Source: Rostrohypoxylon terebratum | Lineage: Eukaryota > Ascomycota > Sordariomycetes > Xylariales > Hypoxylaceae | NCBI GenBank assembly: GCA_022497145.1 | Contig: MU385947.1 | Location: 1 to 64,000 of the forward strand | DNA length: 64,000 bases | Reading direction: 5' to 3' | Shown: positions 32,818 to 46,048 of the stretch, in pieces | Numbering within the stretch: the first letter of the stretch is position 1 | Layout of the letters: each line of letters opens with the position of its first letter | Program-made: the position numbers and the translations under genes | Notes under the pieces: generated by a model | Seen by the model: only the letters and a program-made list of their open reading frames with translations | The model's database searches: none | What the model was told of the DNA's origin: nothing

Positions 32818-34886
32818 ATGTCAACACCAATGCGCCACGGCCCCTCTCAACAGGGTCGTACACCTTCGCAGCACCCAGTTGCAGCGCCCACGCCGCAAGC
32901 CTCGACACCATTCTCGAATCCGCAAACCGCAGCCGCCTTCTCTCCCCACGGCCCACGATCCTCTCCACAACAATTCAAGAAATCGCCCGCTACCGGAACG
33001 ATGACTGGAGCTAATACGAACGCGGCAGCCAACTTTGACAGCCCCTCTGTCACTGCCGCCTATAATACTTTGGGAATAAACGTAAACATGAACGAACTCA
33101 ATTTAGACAATATCAGCGTCGGGGGACTTGTCGCTGCGACGCGATTGAATGATGAGGAAGATCGTAAGAAGAGGATGGAAGCAGTTATAGCCGCTCTTTG
33201 GGTAAGTCGTGACTACAATTGCCTGAAATACGAAATATGAACTGGGGCTAAGTCACCTTACAGGCTCAGAACAGCAGCCGTGTCAGTAACCAAGGGCTCG
33301 AGAGATTAGCTATCCACCTTGGCTTAGAGTGTCTCTGGGAAGATGTTAAGGGCGCTGGTGATAATGCGAAAACATTGATAATAGCGGGACAGACCATGGC
33401 CGTCGAGGTCGGCATTACCAATCACATCGTCCATCAAGCCTCACTAGTATACACCGAATCCATGCCGATCCTCGAGAAGCATGCCGACAAGGCATCTGCC
33501 ATCTTGTTGAAGGATCTTTCTCTAGCTCCTGGCCAGAGTCCCCTGACGAAGAGATTGACACAGTTTCGCGCGAATCTCGAACGTCTTGCCACACTTGACA
33601 AGCTCAGTGTCTCTCCCGGGTTTAACTGTCACGAGGCGATCGCTGGTATATGGGAAAGTTTGGAGAGACTTCACAGATGGGATGTAGACAAGCTTCGTAG
33701 TGAAGACCGCACGCTCGCCAACATGCCGGATGAAAGACTCAGAGTCTTCGCTCTTTGTCTCCGCAATGGATGTCCTCTCATGCATACTCGAGGTCGAATC
33801 GGCCTAAGCCTCGACTATTGGAAGGAGAGACGAAAACTTCCATCTACAACAGTGGAAACTGATGATACCAAAACATGGGGTATCTTAATCGAGTGCGCGT
33901 CCGCTGGTGGAATGGCCTACAGTCCGGTACGAGTCTCGGAGAGATGGATTAGTTTAGATATTGAAAGGGCTCATACGGAGGACATGATGGGTACTACGGT
34001 GCCTTTTCTAGATTGGCTTGAGCCGCCTAGTACCTTTCTACCGTCTTCAGAAGAAGCGAAAACAGAGAATGGGCTAGATGGTTTATCTGGACCCAAAACT
34101 CCAGACGTCGTTTTCATGGCAACGTTTGATCCTCCGGTCGTTGTCACCCATGCCGTTGCTATGGAGATCTACAAGATCTCTGGGACAAATACTGGTCTCA
34201 CAAATATCACCTTTGACGCACTGATGTTCCCTATTCCTGAAGGGAGCCCCTACGATCCTAGTGAACCTAGAGAGTTCACATTCACCCAGACAATCCCCAC
34301 CTTCCCAGCAAACTCAACAGAGCCTGTTTTGAAGGCTCACCGCAATAGGCTGTTCATATACAAGCCAGTCTATGGCCAGGTCATCAACCATATACCATTT
34401 GCCCATCCCAAGGACTTGATCACAATGCTACCGCTGCTACGCCAGTACGCGTTCCTATCCTTACTCCTTAACAACATGTTCAGACCGAAGGAAGGAAAGC
34501 CAACCGCTAAAGTAGCCGACGAGGAAAACAATAAGCAACCGCTCACGCAAAAGGACGAATTCGAGCAGTTCATGTCTGGGGAGAAAATCGAAGACAAGCT
34601 GGCCTCAAAGGGTATCCTCAAGCTGGACGTCACGCTAACGGCACATCCCGTTCCTCGCCTGTTATTAGTGTTCCCCTTCGACGGACGCACGGCAAATATC
34701 CTGGTCGAGATCCAGATTGGTGGCAGAGTGGCGATTATCTCGGAGAATGTCCTGGATGCCAAGAGCGCTATGATCGACCCCGACCAGACTGCGGCGAAGA
34801 GGACACTCTGGGCGAACAAGCTTGAGACGTTGGAGGATATCGGTGCTTGGATCGAGCTTATCAAGATTCAATTGGAGGTCGAGTAA
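32818..34886 (+). CDS. med1: Mediator of RNA polymerase II transcription, subunit 1
   Basis: Two exons: 32818-33201 and 33264-34886, with a 62-nt intron (GTAAGT...TTACAG) joining ALW|AQNSSRVSNQGLER in frame; 668 aa. The N-terminal 80 residues are Ser/Pro/Gln-rich (SQQGRTPSQHPVAAP). The conserved body is the fungal Med1 fold: LGLECLWEDV, LIIAGQTMAVEVG, SPLTKRLTQFRANLERLATLDKLS, FNCHEAIAGIWESLERLHRWDVDKL, GRIGLSLDYW. Near the end, LDVTLTAHPVPRLLLVFP is typical of the C-terminal part. Med1 sits in the middle module of Mediator in the nucleus and links activators to polymerase II. Length and order match other fungal Med1 proteins, so the call is firm. Poly(A)-like AATAAA at 35194. Confidence 0.92.
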
Positions 34887-36265
34887 TCCGGTGCCCCGCG
34901 CTGCGCTATGGCGTAGAGGGGTTTTCGGATATCCGTACTGTGACACGATGCAGTGCTAGGATGGCAGATCTACCGGGTGTGAAGTGTTGGCGGGAACTGA
35001 CGCGAGGAGAGAAAAAAGAGTGAACGGAGAAAACGGGAAGAGAACGAGGTTGCGGGTTACGAATGAACGGTTTACACGGCTATGATACCCCGGAGGCCTT
35101 TTTGCCTTGTGTTGTTGATGGATAGGTTCGCGAAGGCCTTTGCTCCTTTGCGGTGAGCTTTTTTTCGTTTCTTCGGATAGGCTTTGGCTACTGAATAAAT
35201 GAATGTTGAGACTATTTATTTGCCTTGTGTTCTACTTATGTGTTGTACATGTGTTGTGATATGTTGCATGCTCTTGATTTGGTATATCTAAGTCCAAAGA
35301 GCGAAATTCAGAGTACTGAAGTGGCTCGATGGGGACTTCAAGTGGATGTTCTGGAAGCACGTAGACACGTATCTGTCACCCTTCGCGAATGTTACAGATA
35401 TGGGTGTCTCCATTCCTGAAGGCTAAGCTCATATGTGGTGTAAGAAAAAAATACACAGTTATTACCTACCTAGCAAACGAATGAGGTTACCGTATACGAT
35501 ATTCGAAAATTTCCTCTTGTCAACTCATACCTTCTGGCATGTTTGTGTGGGATTTTGTGACACACGCCTATGGTTCGTATGTGGACTTCATAACCCTACG
35601 CTGACACACATACAAATACCTAGGTATCTAGGACATTCTTCGCATCATGCATCAAAACGATTAGCATAATCTCTGTTTCATAGTACACTGTATTAAGGCT
35701 TATCTATTGCTCCTGCTCCAGCTTTGGTAATGTTATATCATCCACCCAAGCATCTTCTCTCCTCTACTCTCCTCTACTCTCCTCTTCGTCCCCTTCTAAT
35801 CCACTCCTCTTCCTCTTCTTCTCCATGGGAATCACTCGGGAACAAACAGCAGCAACTGCAACAACTGCGGCACGGAGCGTACCGGGACCCTCTCTCTCCT
35901 TCCGCTAAGCACCTATGATATTATTTGCCCGGTGCTCCCAATGCCTTATTCCTCCTCTTTCCCGCGCCCCTGTTTAGGGCTATCTTGGAGGTTCGTCGTT
36001 GCATCCGTTCCTTGCTTCGTTCGTACACAGGTATCGATAGTGGATATTTGGGGAATAATTAAGAAAATAACAATAAAATTGGTGACACGCTAGAGGGAAG
36101 GAAAATTGGTGTCATGGTCGTAGACTTTAGTAAGGTATACCCCTGTGAAAAGTCGGTGGTAAGCTGGTGTTATTATTTGTCCAAAATATGGCAACGCATG
36201 ATACAGCTGATGACGGCGTATCATTTACTAATTGGCGCTAAGCTTAGATATTGAGCGGAGTGTGG
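34887..36265. other. Intergenic between convergent genes
   Basis: 3' sides of Med1 (plus) and the Boi-type gene (minus). AATAAA at 35194-35199. CT-rich microsatellite near 35757-35820 (TCCTCTACTC repeats). No gene. Confidence 0.5.
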
Positions 36266-39200
36266 TTACGCGCTTTGAGGCGACGGTAAGAAAGGTAGGC
36301 TCTCCGTCTTTTCACTCTCGGACACGGATGTTTTGGTAGTTGCGCTCTCAACCTTTGAAAGACCAGAAACTGCGCTGTCAACCTCACCAAATGTGATACC
36401 CAGCCCATTCTTCTTGTCTTCCTCTTTTGTACTCTCCTCGACCTTCTCATCTAAGTTCATCAGGGCAGGCGGTCGGTGTCGCATGGCGCGTGCCTTGGTA
36501 AGTGAAATAGTCTTTTGCTGATACGTCGTTGTCATCGGCTGGGAATCGTCGCGGTCAATAGTCGCCTTCATCAAGGCTGCCATCCAAGTACGGCCTTGCT
36601 GCAAATTCGGAACTGCAAAATAATGAATGGTGGGCTTGGTAAAATTGACGGCCTTGGATAGCCCGGCTCGAGGCGGCATAAGCTTGAATATAAACATCGC
36701 GTCTAGGCCCTTCTCGGCGGGTGAGATAGAAACATTGTCCGCAAGAGTGGGGATACTACTATCAGCTGGCATGATTGGCGTGTTGCTGGCGCCTGTTAGA
36801 GTAGCATGAAGCCCGGTGAGCCGTTCATTGTCAGCTGGGAGGACGCGGTGGAACGAAATATCGATGAGGCCCTTCTCTTCGGTATCATCTTCTGAGTAGT
36901 AGTAAGCGAGACGGCGTCCTTTCAGGACAAAGAGCCGCGGCTTCCATGTTGTCATGAGATGTGAGCTCTTCTTTTTCATCCAGCCACTATAGTCTGCGTC
37001 CTTGATTGCCTCACGAGGACCGATTTTCTGCAATCCACGCAAATAGGCACTAGTTTCCTTTTTCGTCTTCTTCGCACTCTTGCGGCTAGTGGTAGCGGCA
37101 AGAGCGTATTTGCTTGTGTCTGGAGAGTCAATCTCGAAACTAGGTCCGCCGGAGGGTGTACTCGATCCAGTTCTAGATGGTGACCTCATGGGGGAATCCT
37201 GGGCGGATGAATTGGTAGGTGACCCAAGCTTCGAATTGCCAATCATGGCATCTGAGATCGCCCTCAAACCACCTAATTTGTTTCCGGCATTCGATATCCA
37301 ATCACCATGAACAGCGTGTCGACTAGGTGGCGAAGTCGGAGAATTTCCGTCAAGTTTGGTGACCGTTGGGCTGGGGCCATCCTTAGCAGGAGGGACAGGT
37401 CGTATAGATTCAGTAGTATTCGTAGAAGCTGTTCGTCGATGGTCGCCTGTCACGCCATAATACATCTGCGCGGCGCTCGGTGGCAACGAGTCTCTAGTAG
37501 AATCTATACTTCCGAACCTAGAGCGCCTCGCGATAGCTGTCGCACTTCTTACTCGTTGCTGTTCCGTATAACTTGATTTATGCGAGTGCGAGGCGGCACT
37601 ATCGCGTTTCTTAAGCACGTTTCGTTTCCGACCGTCGACCTCAGTTCCAGAGAAATAACCACGGTCAAGTTCAGGCGTCTGATTTTGGGCGGCTTCTGTG
37701 TCGGAAGTGTTTGCGATATCATGGAATCCGGTTGACGATAGCGGACGTTGGGGATAAGGGGTGGAGGCTGAACCCATAGTCCAATTACGGTCGAAGGAGG
37801 GTTGTTTTTTGTGGGAATGGTCGGCGGCGATTGGAAACGTTCCTGAGGGCGTGAGCTTCGGGGTCCCAGCGCCGACAGGCGGGGCAAGTCTAAAGTCAGT
37901 TGACGAAGAATGTCGCCGTGAATGATGGAGCTCTCGGACAGATGCTGCTGAAGGTCTTTTGTGGTGCGACCCTCTTGTTGACGGCCTGTCTTGTGTCCCC
38001 TTGGGCGAAACAGGACTCATCTGCTCCAGTTTTTGTGATAGCCGTTTTCCATGAACCGAGCCAGGTCGACTGTCTGTAGGAACAAATCTCTGAGAATTTG
38101 TCAAAGTATTTGCCCGGCTCCGAACCCTCCCCCCTACCTTATTATCCTCCGAGCCTGCCTCGCTCCCATACGTCTGCGTAGTTCGCCTTGTAGATGCAAC
38201 GCCGTTTACTTCATCCTGCAATGCTTTGATCTTTTGCCATGTCTTCAATCTCCTTCCTACAGAACCTAGATCGAATGCCTTTAAAAATAGCGACGATTGA
38301 TCTAACCCGAGAAGAACTTCGCCGAATATGTCCTGGTCTCGAAAAACTTCACAATGCTTTTTCTCTACGCCAACCGTAAACAGATACTCGGCTACATCGT
38401 CGGCCGTCCAAGCTTCAACCTCTGAACGGGTATGCGACACTTCCTCCTCCTCATCAGTTTCCTCGCCCTGGATGTACGATAATCGATCCGGTATGTGGGA
38501 ACTGTATTCGCTTCCGGAATCTGTTGCATGGTGGAGTGTACCATTCTGTGGAGTCGAGTGGAGGTCGGTGATATGCTCGTCAATTACGGTCAGCGTCTCG
38601 TGCAGGACGGGATTTTCTTGGCTCTGGTGGGAATTATGACGAGTTAGCTCGTTACCGTTACCGTAAGCAAAACTCTTGCTTGCCAGAGGTGCTGTAGAAG
38701 TTGGAGTCGTCTTTCCCTCATGCTTCGCAGAATTCAACGGCAAGGTTAGCGGGTTGGTCTCAGGCGGAGCGGAAGAAGCATGCTGTGGAGTCGAGGTGCG
38801 GTCTTGGATAAACGTGGTCGAAGCCTGTTGACTGGCCGGTGACTGTGCTCCATTGGTAGGAGACAACGAACTCGTGATCGGCTTGGATACGACAGACGAA
38901 GCACCAACACCTTTGGGCGCCGGTCGCGTATATACTACACAGGATTAATCAACCTCGCATTCTTCTGGGTTATCGTGCCTTTTCGCAACTTACCCTCTGG
39001 AAACAGGCCACTGTTGCCATTTACCATATGGCGACCTAAGTACCACCCATCACCAAATTCATCGTCACGCTCGATCAATTCTACACGGTCGCCCTTTGCC
39101 AAACTTAATTCGTCGGAGCTGCGAGCTTGAAAATCATCTAGATATTTACGTGGTCAGATGGTGTTCGACATTGCGCAAACAATGCAGCATGGTGTACATA

Positions 39201-39326
39201 TACATATACATATGCGTATACATATGTGTTCTGTGGCCAGATTACGAATCCGGGTGTAACGGAGGATGGATAGAGGCCAAACTTACGAATAACCACGAGG
39301 ATATCCCCGGACACTGGTTTCGCCAT
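36266..39326 (-). CDS. SH3-SAM-PH polarity scaffold, Boi1/Boi2 type
   Basis: Three exons: 39326-39287 (40 nt), 39137-38994 and 38934-36266; 950 aa, phases agree. The start is the first in-frame ATG (MAKPVSGDILVVI). Exon 1 joins to HDFQARSSDELSLAKGD. The SH3 domain is about 14-62 and ends NGNSGLFPEVY, the usual SH3 close. The SAM domain is about 236-302: WTADDVAEYLFTVGVEKKH...LLGLDQSSLFLKAFDLGSVGRR. A long disordered Ser/Thr/Pro-rich middle follows. The PH domain is about 700-840: DYSGWMKKKSSHLMTTWKPRLFVLKGRRLAYYYS, ending with the GRTWMAALMKAT helix. Yeast Boi1/2 act at sites of polarised growth with Cdc42 and exocyst partners; hyphal tip growth is the likely setting here. Intron 1 carries an ATATAC repeat. 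Confidence 0.93.
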
Positions 39327-42154
39327 GATCAATTACGACGAAAGGTCGCGTGAAGAGTTTGAGATCGGATCAAATCGAATTCGCAAATATATCAAACGGC
39401 GACAGTGGAAACGCCGAGGACTAGCGAAGAAAAAGGTGGCGATCCTTAGTCGCTTCCTACCTCCTAATCCGAACGGACTCTGCAGACAGTGGAGTAGTCT
39501 ATCGGGGGTCTGACTCGATCAATGTCTTAATGGTGACGAAATGCATCGATAAATGGCCATCGATATAGAAGACTACTAAGGAATGATATATATACGCAGA
39601 GGAAAGATTCAAGGTTTCGAGGCAGCGTCGTCGTATCTGTTTGATTTTTTTTTTTAGGTCCGAGGGGGGGTCGCTGGTATACGTTGGTATACGTTAGTAT
39701 ACGTCGCCTCTCTCTTGGTCGCTCTTCAGCTTTTCGTGTTGGGGAGCTGGAGTTTTGGCTGGCTAAGAACGTGGAAGAGCGTCGTCCTATTGGGTGTTCC
39801 CTCCTTTTTAGAGACCCTTGAGAGACCCTTTTAGAGGCCTTGACCGTTACTGTCCTGGTAGTGTAGCACCAAATTCGAGAACACAAGAAAACCCGGTTAG
39901 GGGAGCGGACGAGACGAGGCACAGGCCGACGTCGTTATACTGAAAATTCATACAAGTGAAGAGATCAATGAATGTGATTAATATGTGCCGCGAATAGAAG
40001 AAAAGAACACCTAGGACAGCTATCTAGGCACTAGGCAATTAAAATAAACGATATTGTCGTCGACTTGCTTCAAGATTGGATTGAATCGAAAAAATATGGA
40101 TATGGAATTGGCCGAGGCGCCTCGTAGGATAGGCAGGATAAGGCAGGATAGGGACCTTGGAACCTTGAAAAAAGCCTGGAGATTGGAAATGCGAGAATGC
40201 GATTGAATGCGGATGGGATGGGATGAGATGAGGAAAGCCACCCGCTAAACTTGATGGGTACGATGGGTATGGTGGGTATGATGGGTATGATGGGTATGAG
40301 ATGGGTATGAAGAACGGATCACGGAGTGAGCTGAGAGGGGTTTTGACTGATCTTTACTGGTCATTTCTTTACCTTTCATTACCAGGGTATCTGTTCATCC
40401 TTATCCGTCTAACCTAAATGAGAGACGTGTACTTGGTAATAGGGAGAAGGAAAAGTATTGTACAGGGAAGGTGCAGGGAAGGTGCAGGGAAGCAGGCATT
40501 TACCGTTATGCTTTCATTGGTCAGTTTCATTAAGCTACGCAGCATCTACTATGTACATACATATGTACTAGCAGCATTTAGGTATAGGTATGAGAATAGG
40601 TTGTTGCTTAGCGCCAAGACTTTGAGCAGTACTTACCAGTCTTAATACCTGTTTCCTCGATCGGATCAACTTTATATTCCTTTTTTTTTTCTTAATTATT
40701 ACATTTTAACTCTTCGACGTTAAGTTCTGTCTCTGCGGCAATCTGCTAATTTACTTTAGGTACCTCACTTGATTCGGTACCTGCTATGTAAATTTCTTGA
40801 TACGGGACGATGGGACACTTTCGTATATACGTACATGCGCACATGTGTATAGTAGATCTTGATCGTGCCCATTATACGTCAGGTACCAGGAACAACAGCG
40901 CATAGTACGTACATGTAACGTGTATAGTAGCATTTCAAACGATTGGTAGTTGCTGGGAACGCCAGATCTTGTCGTGTATAGCTTGCGTTGACATCTCAGA
41001 TTACCTAAATGGCCGTACCTATACTTACGTGGAATGATAGTATTTGATAGCTTCGCCGTGGACCAGCCTTCCGAAGTCGCATATGATACAAGTTGTAAGT
41101 TACCTACATGCATACCAAGTACCTATATACGGCTGTAAAGCTCATGTCGTTGAATTGAACAAACTAGCTAGCAAACGTGAGCAGAACAATAAAGTGCCTA
41201 ATTATATAGAAGAAATAGTTAAGATGGAAAATGAAACTGTTCTTAAGAGGATAACAAAGACATACATACCTATTTAACATATCATTCAACCTTAAAATAC
41301 CACATACTTCTCAGATGTTTGTACCTCAAAATAGCCATACTTCCATACTAAATTGTATTACTAGGTAATAACATTCGGTAATTATATACATATGACATAG
41401 TATGTAAATAAAAAGGGTATCTTTACAAGGTTGAAACTAGGTAACTATCGAAGGTGATACAACTACCCAATTTCAACACGTAACATCCATTGAATTTCGT
41501 TTCTTGCTCTTTCCACATCAGAATCATACTAATATGTATGTACATATTAGTTCACACTGCACACAGATCATAACGGCGATCCGTCTCGGCCTGGCTGCCT
41601 GGACCCGGCTAACAACCCCTTGCAAGCGCGGTAGCTTATCAGCTTGCTGGTAATTCTTAGTGGCCGCCTGCGACTGCCACCTACCACTAAATAGGTAGGG
41701 TGCAGTTGATTTTCCACGTTTATCTACAAATATCCACCGCCTGCTTTGCATCTTGCTGACTACATACTTTTTTCAAGCCTCGTTGCAATCCTGTGAATCC
41801 TATACGTCAAAACCAAAACCACGCAGATTCCTTTTTTTTTCGAAGAATCTTCGTCTCATCTATAATAAGCCTTTATCGACCAACGGTCTTCCCACAAGCT
41901 AACATCTCGAAAGTTACTTATGGTGCGTGTTTTAAAAGGTTTTGATTAATTGTGTTTCCTCGTCTTTGTCTTTTATTGACGATTCAACCTCCCATAGCAC
42001 TAGAATAAATTGATCCTTCAGATATAACTATGTGCTTTTGATTAACATGATAAACCCTATCATAGTCTTCCGTATTTCGATGTCCGCGATACAAAAGGGG
42101 GCATGAAGGCCGAGTCGTAACGAAAATAAATCTCAAAATCACCACTAATGACTG
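39327..42154. other. Intergenic with tandem repeats
   Basis: 2.8 kb between divergent genes. It holds a (GATGGGTAT)n tract at about 40252-40310, a GTGCAGGGAAG repeat near 40462-40494, an AT-rich block at 40670-40710, and a poly-T run at 41831-41839. No supportable gene; the open frames are in low-complexity or AT-rich DNA. Confidence 0.5.
40252..40310. repeat. Nonamer tandem repeat (GATGGGTAT)n
   Basis: About six copies of GATGGGTAT and near variants (GATGGGTAC, GGTGGGTAT) in a row, followed by AGATGGGTATGA. A young, simple minisatellite in intergenic DNA. Confidence 0.85.
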
Positions 42155-45100
42155 ATGGCGCCGGGTGGAGGACGTCGTTTTTCGACAGCGGGAGTAAATG
42201 CGAACTCGAATGCGAACGTGAACATAAGCAATAATCAGCATCCGGACCCGGTATCAGAGTACCAAGTTGCGGCATCTAATTCCACACTGAATACTTGGGT
42301 TGGTGGTCGAAAACAACCGGCATGGCTCACCAGTGCGAAACCTGCGAAGCCGACTCCTCGTCCTCCTCCACCACCCAAACAACCTATCCAACCTATCACT
42401 CGTCACGAGATCGCCGACCCCGTCCCGTCCACACTTCCGTCCACAGTTCCGTCACCAGTCGAGATGATCACCCAGCCGGATGCCGAGCCAGTGTCAACAG
42501 CGCCGACTGCTTTAAATCCCGCCTCTGCGGCAGGAGCCACCACCAATGCTGCCCCACCGCGTAGAATTCGCCGTGCTTCTTCGTCTCGACACCTGCCTAC
42601 CCCATCTCAAACATCTCAAACATCTCAAACCCAAACACAAACTTCTACAGTGCCGTAAGTAATTATCTACGAGTATTTAATATTTGCCGGTCAAGATATA
42701 TAATATTATCTACTTCTTTAATTTTTCTTTATTTCCTTCACTTCCATTATCTTCTCGACGTTCTCATTCAACCCCATTCATCCTCCTGGAAACTGCTTAT
42801 TCCATAGCCCAGTTTCATATCACATACCTGGTTCAGTTCAGTTACTAAGCAGACCGTCTTATACAACTCTATAGAAGCTCGACCTCAATCTCAGCCGCAG
42901 CTACACATACCGTACTCCCGTCTCCTGCGCCTAGTGACGAACCTAGCCCTGGTGTTTCCGAGTCACAACTCGTTTCGGCGCCCACCACGAAAGCCCATTT
43001 TGTACTCGATACTATTCCAGATCCTGTCCGCGGACAGCAACCGGACATTCGAGTCTCTGCCATTCGTGCACGGACAGGTTCGCGACAAGACAAAGATAAC
43101 TCTCCCGCAATAGCATCAAGGACATCTACTCCCACAAATACGGCTCTCCACACACCCCCAACACCAAACATACATACCGTACCTACTGTACCTACGGTGC
43201 CCACAGTACCTTCAGCACCCTTGGCCAACAACCAGATGGCGCCCAAGACATCGGCGCCTCGGGAGCAAATAGATCCGCCGCCTGCTAAGAGGCCCTGTAT
43301 CCAGTATGTTTCTTCCATAGATGTAACCCTGTTCTGATGATACCTTTGTCTGCATAGGTATCCATGATAGAGTCTACAATAATAACTAATCATATTCGCG
43401 CATGTAGGCAACCTAGCATGGTCCATTTACTCGAATCGATCGGTGCACCTCGAAAATTACAAGACCGAATACGTATCGTTGGCGGAGAAGAAGCACTCGA
43501 TGTCCAGATTGAACGACCTCGATATCAACTCCTGACTGAAGCATGCAAGGATAGAGACTTGTTCTTCATTACAACGCATCAGCTCTTCTGTGCTTGGGCT
43601 ATAGACCGAACTAACGTTCATCGATTATGCCATTCAGGTCTACACAATCCCGCTCTCATAGACAACGCGTTTGTCGTCCTAGGCACACTCCTCAAGACCA
43701 ACTCGAGACTTCGCTTGGAACACGTCCAATGGTTTGCCACATTTCCGGGCACCATTCCCCATCTGCAGAACCATGCGGTTTACCAGCAAATAGTTTTGCA
43801 GGTGCTTGATTTCCTCGTGCGCCTATCCGAAAAGTGGGTAGCGATGCATCAGCAACACCAGGTAAACGGATATCCTGTTCTCGTGAAGGAACTAATGTAT
43901 GACCTTCACCTATACTCCCCGATCCTCCAGGCTATCATATTTAGAGCAATACGGAGAAGTCTGGGGATCGTAGATGGACGGGTCGCTCATCAAATGGAGG
44001 CTGTTTTCAAAAAGGACCAAGCAAACCATTTTGCGGCTGATGGTACTCCTCGAGACCCCCCTCCCGACCCAATCCAATATTTAGAGTATAACAAGGCCCT
44101 CGTTGCTACGTACAAAAACTTCTTTAGATCCAACCAACCTCAGAACCAGCCACAGCCACCGCAAGCAATTCCTCAAGGTCAACTGCCCAATCAGTACGGA
44201 ACAATCAACTACCCACAGCCTCAGGGCTTGACTTTTCCGCCTCACATGAACCAGCATATAAACCCTCAGAGACATCCTCAATCTCCAGCTACTACCCCAT
44301 CGAGTGTGCACAGTCCAGGCTTCTTCCAATCACCGGTCCCAGCTCATCTTACCCTATCTTCCAACCAAAATATGCCCACCAGTACCAATGTTCAGGGCCA
44401 GCTGAACCATCCACAAACAGAGGATGTCTCTCCTCATTCTCCTCACCCATTATACCAACAGGTGCAGATGCAATTTGTTCAACAAGCCCCTTCTCCGGGT
44501 CCGGCACATGCACTAACTATGCCTAACCCGACGGTTCCACATAATAATTCGTTCCATTCAGCACAGCTTGTTGGCCAATGGCAACAAAGTCCCCAGAATT
44601 TCCCTAGCCAGCACCTCGTACTTCAAGGACAAGCTTCAAGCCCCAATGTACAATTTGCGGGTGACGGTACCACTTTCGCTCGTCATAATTCGACAAACGT
44701 TCAGCACCCTATAGCACAACCGGTGTATCAGGCTCAGGCTCAGGCTCAGGCTCAGAGTCGCCCTCGACCTTCTGCTCGTCCCCAGCCTCGCCAGAAGAGT
44801 GGACCAACCCCTCAAGAGCGATTGATCCCGGCCGCGGGAATGCGAATTGGTATACAGGATTATCCCCACAGCCCTTATGATAGGCACTCCTTGGAAGTCT
44901 CCCTTCATCAGGCCCATCTTAGAAGCCCGAAACGAATACCTCGACAGTTCAATGCTAAGAAACCGGAGAGGTATTATCAAGCTATTAAATCGCTTACCCT
45001 CCCACCGACAATTATCCAACCCCAAAAATACGTGCAGGAGTTCACGTTCACAATACCGGAACTCGACCATACTAGAATTACTCGAGAAGAGACGCAACCG

Positions 45101-46048
45101 GGCGAATCTTTGCCTGTGAGTATATTTTCCAATGGATCTTTACGGTACCGGGTACGATGCTGTTACGGGGATGCTTCGGCTACCCCCCTTACTGAGAGCG
45201 CATGGGTTACTGCTGATGCGATTTGGCCGGAACATATCTTCATAGAGTTGAATCACCACCCATTAGGGATTATGCGAAACCAACATCACTCCAAATGTAC
45301 CCCGGCTGAAGCTTCTCCGTACGTCGTTGCGGGTAACAATGTTCTTCGTGTCATTGTTCCCGAAAGCACCCCGATACCAAGTGGCAAGAAGCTGTCCATC
45401 GCTGTTGAACAGGTGGAATTCCTGAGCCACAGTGCTGTGCTCAAGATGGTAAAGTCGCAAGGTACTTTGCCGTCGAATGTCACTAGGGATATAATCAAGA
45501 ATCGCCTTTCAAGCAACTATGCAGATGACGATGAGCTTGCAATGCTCGATGATCTCTCCATCGATATTACCGATCCCTTTTCCCGAACAATATTCAACAT
45601 CCCTGTGCGCGGAAAGATGTGCACTCATCTCGAGTGTTTTGACCTTGAAACATGGTTAAATACTCGACTTGGTAAGAAGTCGCCTTGCCAATGTGGCTAT
45701 CCTTCAGGGTGTGCAAACTGTCCCAGTGAGCCCTCGTTCGTAGATAAGTGGAAATGCCCCGTTGCAGGTTGTAATGGTGATGCACGGCCTTTTAGCCTCC
45801 GAGTCGATGAATTTCTCGTCGAAGTACGTTCGAAGTTGAAACACGACAACAAGCTTGGCACGAAGTCTATTCTTGTCGACAAAAACGGGAATTGGAAGCT
45901 GAAAGAGGAGCCATGCGACGACGATAGTGATGACGAAAGCGACGGAGACGGCAAAGGTCCTGTTGGAAAGAAGTCGTCCCGCGCATCTACTACCACTCTC
46001 CCTCGCGAGAAAGTTGTCATCGAAGTTATTGAACTTGATGATGATTAG
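42155..46048 (+). CDS. MIZ/SP-RING zinc-finger protein, candidate SUMO E3 ligase
   Basis: Three exons: 42155-42654, 42875-43303 and 43408-46048; 1189 aa, phases agree (CC|A and CA|G joins). The N-terminal about 300 residues are Pro/Ser/Thr-rich, with short repeats (SQTSQTSQTQTQT; PTVPTVPTVP). A helical conserved block starts near VHLLESIGAPRKLQDRIRIV. A long Gln/Pro/His-rich region follows, including AQAQAQAQ. The SP-RING is about 1040-1118: C1048-T-H1050, C1053-F-D, WLN, then KWKCPVAGC with C1093 and C1098. These are the zinc ligands of PIAS/Siz-type SUMO E3 ligases, which work in the nucleus. No SAP domain is visible, so it is closer to Zmiz-like proteins. The acidic tail (DDDSDDESDGDGKG) ends VVIEVIELDDD, which resembles a SUMO-interacting motif. 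Confidence 0.88.
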
